Source: a virus
Strand: one strand, 5' to 3'
Length of the DNA: 26,261 nt
Virus record (IMG/VR): IMGVR_UViG_3300044800_000035
Coordinates: 1 to 26,261 of that record
The notes beneath the pieces were generated by a model, which saw only the letters and a program-made list of their open reading frames with translations, was not told where the DNA came from and did no database searches. Below are positions 24,567-26,261 of this stretch, piece after piece. The first letter of the stretch is position 1. Every line of letters begins with the position of its first letter. Both the position numbers and the translations under genes were made by a program.

Positions 24567-25028
24567 ATGAAATCACTCAAAGACACGAAGCATGAAAACT
24601 TTCTGAGACTTTTCAATAAAAGCAAGATGAGCCGTCAAGACCTCATGGCCGCGCTTGATGCTACGAAGCAATATGTGAGTGCGCTAATCAGGAACAAAGC
24701 GGCGCTCGGCGAGGAAGCCGTGTTGAAGCTCGCCAAAATTTTTTCTGTTGACTGGATAGAGTTTTATCGGGTAGAGGGTAAAAGTCATGATGCCCTGGTG
24801 TCCGATTGGCCGGATGATCTGATTGAGCTTTGCAAGCACGCTAAGGAAATTCTCGACTCGGACACAATTTATGCTGATGCTCTGCGCGTGAATGTTGCCG
24901 CCTTCAAGGACTCAATTGATCTTCATAGAAGGCTTGACAATCTTGAGCAGACCACGTCGGCAGGGTTGCCCGCCGGTACTGGGCGAAGGGCGGCTTCTGG
25001 TATCGGCAAAAAACGGAAAGCAATATAA
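24567..25028 (+). CDS. Phage repressor-like HTH regulator
   Basis: A 153-aa protein transcribed away from the Cro-like gene. The N-terminal part has an HTH: MSRQDLMAALDATKQYVSAL, then RNKAALGEEAVLKLAKIFSVDW (about residues 21-62), as in XRE-type repressors. The second half is mostly helical (WPDDLIELCKHAKEIL, RRLDNLEQ) and lacks the Ser-Lys protease of LexA/CI-type repressors, so it would not self-cleave. The end is basic (RRAASGIGKKRKAI). It is in the place of CI and probably keeps the leftward genes off. The ATG at 24567 is chosen over TTG at 24543. No Shine-Dalgarno is visible before either. Confidence 0.7.
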   Translation: MKSLKDTKHENFLRLFNKSKMSRQDLMAALDATKQYVSALIRNKAALGEEAVLKLAKIFSVDWIEFYRVEGKSHDALVSDWPDDLIELCKHAKEILDSDTIYADALRVNVAAFKDSIDLHRRLDNLEQTTSAGLPAGTGRRAASGIGKKRKAI

Positions 25029-25041
25029 CCTACCTGCATAT

Positions 25042-25056
25042 GGAGGGAATACGATA
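25042..25056 (+). promoter_or_regulatory. Strong ribosome-binding site before an ATA start codon
   Basis: GGAGG (25042-25046) is followed by seven bases and then ATA (25054-25056), which is the only codon in a suitable place for the lipoprotein signal that follows. A five-codon frame, ATG GAG GGA ATA CGA TAA (25040-25057), ends across this ATA and could feed ribosomes to it. Confidence 0.6.
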
Positions 25057-25467
25057 AGGAAGACATATTTAGTTTTTGTCCTGATTTTTCTTGTGGGCTG
25101 CGCCTCTGTTGGCCGCCAGGTAGATCAAGGCGCGGTCGATAAAATCGAGAAGGGGAAGACGACCAGGGCGGAAGTCATTTCACTGATAGGATCACCCGAC
25201 AGGATCATGAACATCGGCACAGGGGACACGATATTTAGTTATCATTATGCCCGCGCAGCCGCTAAGCCGCAGTCCTTCATCCCGATTGTCGGCCCCTTTA
25301 TCGGCGGAACAAATGTCCAGTCCCAGTATATAAGCATCATGTTCGGTCCTGATGACGTAGTAAAAAATATTACTTCATCCCACAGCTCAAGCGAATTTGA
25401 TCGGGGCGCAGCTACCAGCAGCAAGGCCACGCTGCCCGACGTCGAGGATAACAAGCGACCTAAATAA
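25054..25467 (+). CDS. BamE/SmpA-like lipoprotein with apparent ATA start
   Basis: A 137-aa lipoprotein. Counting from ATA as Met gives (M)RKTYLVFVLIFLVGC: a Lys/Arg start, a hydrophobic core and a lipobox LVGC with Cys16. Next is a SmpA/OmlA (BamE) domain: GAVDKIEKGKTTRAEVISLIGSPD (about residues 25-48), then IGTGDTIFSYHYAR. This fold sits in the periplasm at the outer membrane in relatives. In a prophage switch region it is expressed with the repressor, so it may be a lysogenic-conversion gene that alters the envelope. No ATG, GTG or TTG lies at the correct place. Longer frames would put the signal peptide inside the protein. A terminator follows. Confidence 0.72.
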   Translation: MRKTYLVFVLIFLVGCASVGRQVDQGAVDKIEKGKTTRAEVISLIGSPDRIMNIGTGDTIFSYHYARAAAKPQSFIPIVGPFIGGTNVQSQYISIMFGPDDVVKNITSSHSSSEFDRGAATSSKATLPDVEDNKRPK

Positions 25468-25505
25468 TAGATCGCCGCTGAAATAGAACGACCGTTCGCC
25501 ACATT

Positions 25506-25534
25506 GCCCCGGTTTTCGCCGGGGCTTCTTTTTA
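25506..25534 (+). terminator. Rho-independent terminator after the lipoprotein gene
   Basis: Arms GCCCCGG (25506-25512) and CCGGGGC (25519-25525) with a TTTTCG loop, followed by TTCTTTTTA. It ends the repressor-lipoprotein transcript and separates it from the next promoter, which begins 22 bases later. Confidence 0.88.
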
Positions 25535-25550
25535 CCTGCAAGTCAATCTT

Positions 25551-25584
25551 TTTACTTGACATGAGTAAAGCGGTATGCTTTACT
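25551..25584 (+). promoter_or_regulatory. Rightward promoter with two overlapping operators
   Basis: -35 TTGACA (25556-25561), 17-base spacer, -10 TTTACT (25579-25584). Half-sites TTTAC (25551), GTAAA (25565) and TTTAC (25579) lie exactly 14 bases apart, forming two overlapping palindromes. The arms AGTAAAGC (25564-25571) and GCTTTACT (25577-25584) are exact complements. Spacing, -35, -10 and half-sites match the leftward early promoter at 24521-24554, so the same regulator should bind both. Start of transcription is predicted near 25591. Confidence 0.78.
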
Positions 25585-25590
25585 GTGCTT

Positions 25591-25945
25591 AAATCAACCC
25601 GTAGACCTCTTGCTTCATACGCGGATCGAACAGCAGCCTCGGATCACATGGGGATCATGGGGAGAGATAGCTAACTGGTCTGGCAAGCGAGAAGGGCGTG
25701 AAAAAAGAATCCTTTCGATAGCGTGATTGCGGGGCCGAGGGGTGGCAGCGGAAAGTTCTTTTATATCGTCATCCATTTAAGGCGGGGAGATAACCACACG
25801 GCCTCGTCAGCCAGGTGTGGAAAGCCGGACTTGAAGTGCCTACCCTCTCCCAGGGTGAGATAGGAGAAACGGCACAGAGACAGAAGGGATCAGCTGGTTG
25901 ACTATCAGGGTTTCCTTTCTGCCTCGCCCTAAGTGGATGACGAAA
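25591..25945 (+). ncRNA. Candidate structured RNA, or long structured leader
   Basis: About 370 bases between the promoter and the next gene hold no convincing ORF but can fold strongly. Domain A: CCTCGG (25637-25642) with CCGAGG (25735-25740), continued by ATCAC (25643-25647) with GTGAT (25723-25727), and an inner hairpin at 25688-25717. Domain B: a 22-position helix joins 25766-25787 to 25922-25943 (19 Watson-Crick pairs, two G-U, one A-C mismatch). It encloses three hairpins: 25794-25820 (CCACAC with GTGTGG), 25836-25875 (GTGCC with GGCAC, then CCTA/TAGG and ACCCT/AGGGT), and 25881-25921 (CAGAA with TTCTG). It ends 18 bases before the start codon of the next gene. No known RNA family is recognised. 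It may be a free RNA or a regulatory leader. Confidence 0.55.
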
Positions 25946-25961
25946 AAGCGGAGGTGTCACC

Positions 25962-26222
25962 ATGCCAAAAACCAAATTAGACAAGTTCCTGTTTGTTGCC
26001 ACGGTCATTCTTCTCATCGCCGCATCGTATTACATCCTTTATCCGGCATTGAAGAAGATCCATTACAACAGAACGCATGTTCTATCGCAGGAAGAAAAGG
26101 AGGTGCATTTCAAAAAGATCGCGGCAAGAGGTTTCTTCGTCGGCAAGGACGGGAAAAGGCCGTTTATGATTGTCGATGAAGACAACAAATTTCACGACGG
26201 CAAAAGGTGGGAGGGGTTTTAA
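25962..26222 (+). CDS. Small membrane protein downstream of the structured RNA
   Basis: An 86-aa protein (MPKTKLDKFLFVATVILLIA start) with one membrane helix (about residues 8-27), then a basic helical part (LKKIHYNRTHVLSQEEKEVHFKK) and a short Gly/Asp-rich end (GFFVGKDGKRPFMIVDEDN). GGAGGTG sits seven bases before the ATG. Position suggests control by the same operators as the structured RNA. The function is not recognised. The following gene starts two bases after its stop. Confidence 0.7.
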   Translation: MPKTKLDKFLFVATVILLIAASYYILYPALKKIHYNRTHVLSQEEKEVHFKKIAARGFFVGKDGKRPFMIVDEDNKFHDGKRWEGF

Positions 26223-26224
26223 TT

Positions 26225-26261
26225 ATGAATACTGAATCGGCAATTTTGGATGCGATCTCCG
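26225..26261 (+). CDS. Start of a gene running off the right edge
   Basis: ATG at 26225 with GGGAGGGG about nine bases upstream, inside the end of the membrane protein gene. The visible residues are MNTESAILDAIS. It is likely the second gene of this operon, and its identity would decide much about the system. It cannot be named from 12 codons. Confidence 0.6.
   Translation, partial: MNTESAILDAIS

Noticed and set aside
24892-25053. Upstream extension of the lipoprotein frame starting at ATG 24892.
   Set aside because: It overlaps the repressor gene in another frame and would bury the lipoprotein signal peptide 55 residues inside the protein.
25766-25943. Retron msr-msd RNA closed by its end repeats.
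   Set aside because: A long end helix and inner hairpins fit loosely, but no reverse transcriptase is in the window, the next gene is a membrane protein, and no long msd-type hairpin is present. It stays open only if an RT is found to the right.
25591-25945. Group I or group II intron as the explanation of the folded RNA.
   Set aside because: No GTGYG start, domain V-like hairpin or group I core motifs could be found by eye, and no interrupted gene lies around it.
25769-26017. An 82-codon open frame on the minus strand and a plus-strand frame from 25898.
   Set aside because: Both cross the folded RNA region and the start of the membrane protein gene. Neither has a ribosome-binding site or protein-like composition.

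Overview
The window looks like part of a temperate, siphovirus-type phage or prophage of a Gram-negative host. Three things point to a Gram-negative host: a BamE/SmpA-like lipoprotein gene, an O-antigen-ligase-like membrane protein gene, and Sec signal peptides. The host genus cannot be named from the sequence. I saw no integrase, lysis cassette, tRNA or CRISPR array. Genes run off both edges.

Minus strand, read right to left, about 24.5 kb down to 1. This is one long lytic programme. It opens with a Cro-like HTH protein (24318-24512). Early genes follow: a ribbon-helix-helix-like protein, a VRR-NUC nuclease, two small conserved-looking phage proteins, a DUF1376-like replication protein with a C-terminal Cys cluster, and tiny ORFs. 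DNA packaging comes next: a Nu1-like HTH protein, a terminase small subunit candidate and the large terminase. Between terminase and portal sits an accessory block. It holds a 65-aa phage protein, two proteins with signal peptides and an O-antigen ligase/polymerase-like membrane protein. Then come the portal fused to a MuF domain, a protease fused to a scaffold-like coil, the major capsid protein, the connector, HK97-gp10-like and tail-terminator proteins, the tail tube, tail chaperones, the tape measure, and a DUF2460 / DUF2163 / NlpC-P60 / tail-tip cassette in the same order as in lambda-like phages and gene transfer agents. A fibre-like protein ends the visible part.

Plus strand, 24.57-26.26 kb. 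This is the divergent side of the switch. It carries a second HTH regulator, then a BamE-like lipoprotein whose only well-placed start codon is ATA, then a strong terminator. A second promoter follows (about 25556-25584). It is nearly identical to the Cro-side promoter and carries the same phased GTAAA-N9-TTTAC operators. It drives about 370 nt without a convincing ORF. That stretch can fold into two domains, one closed by a 22-position helix, and ends just before a small membrane protein gene. This operator-controlled structured RNA plus membrane protein is the most novel element in the window.
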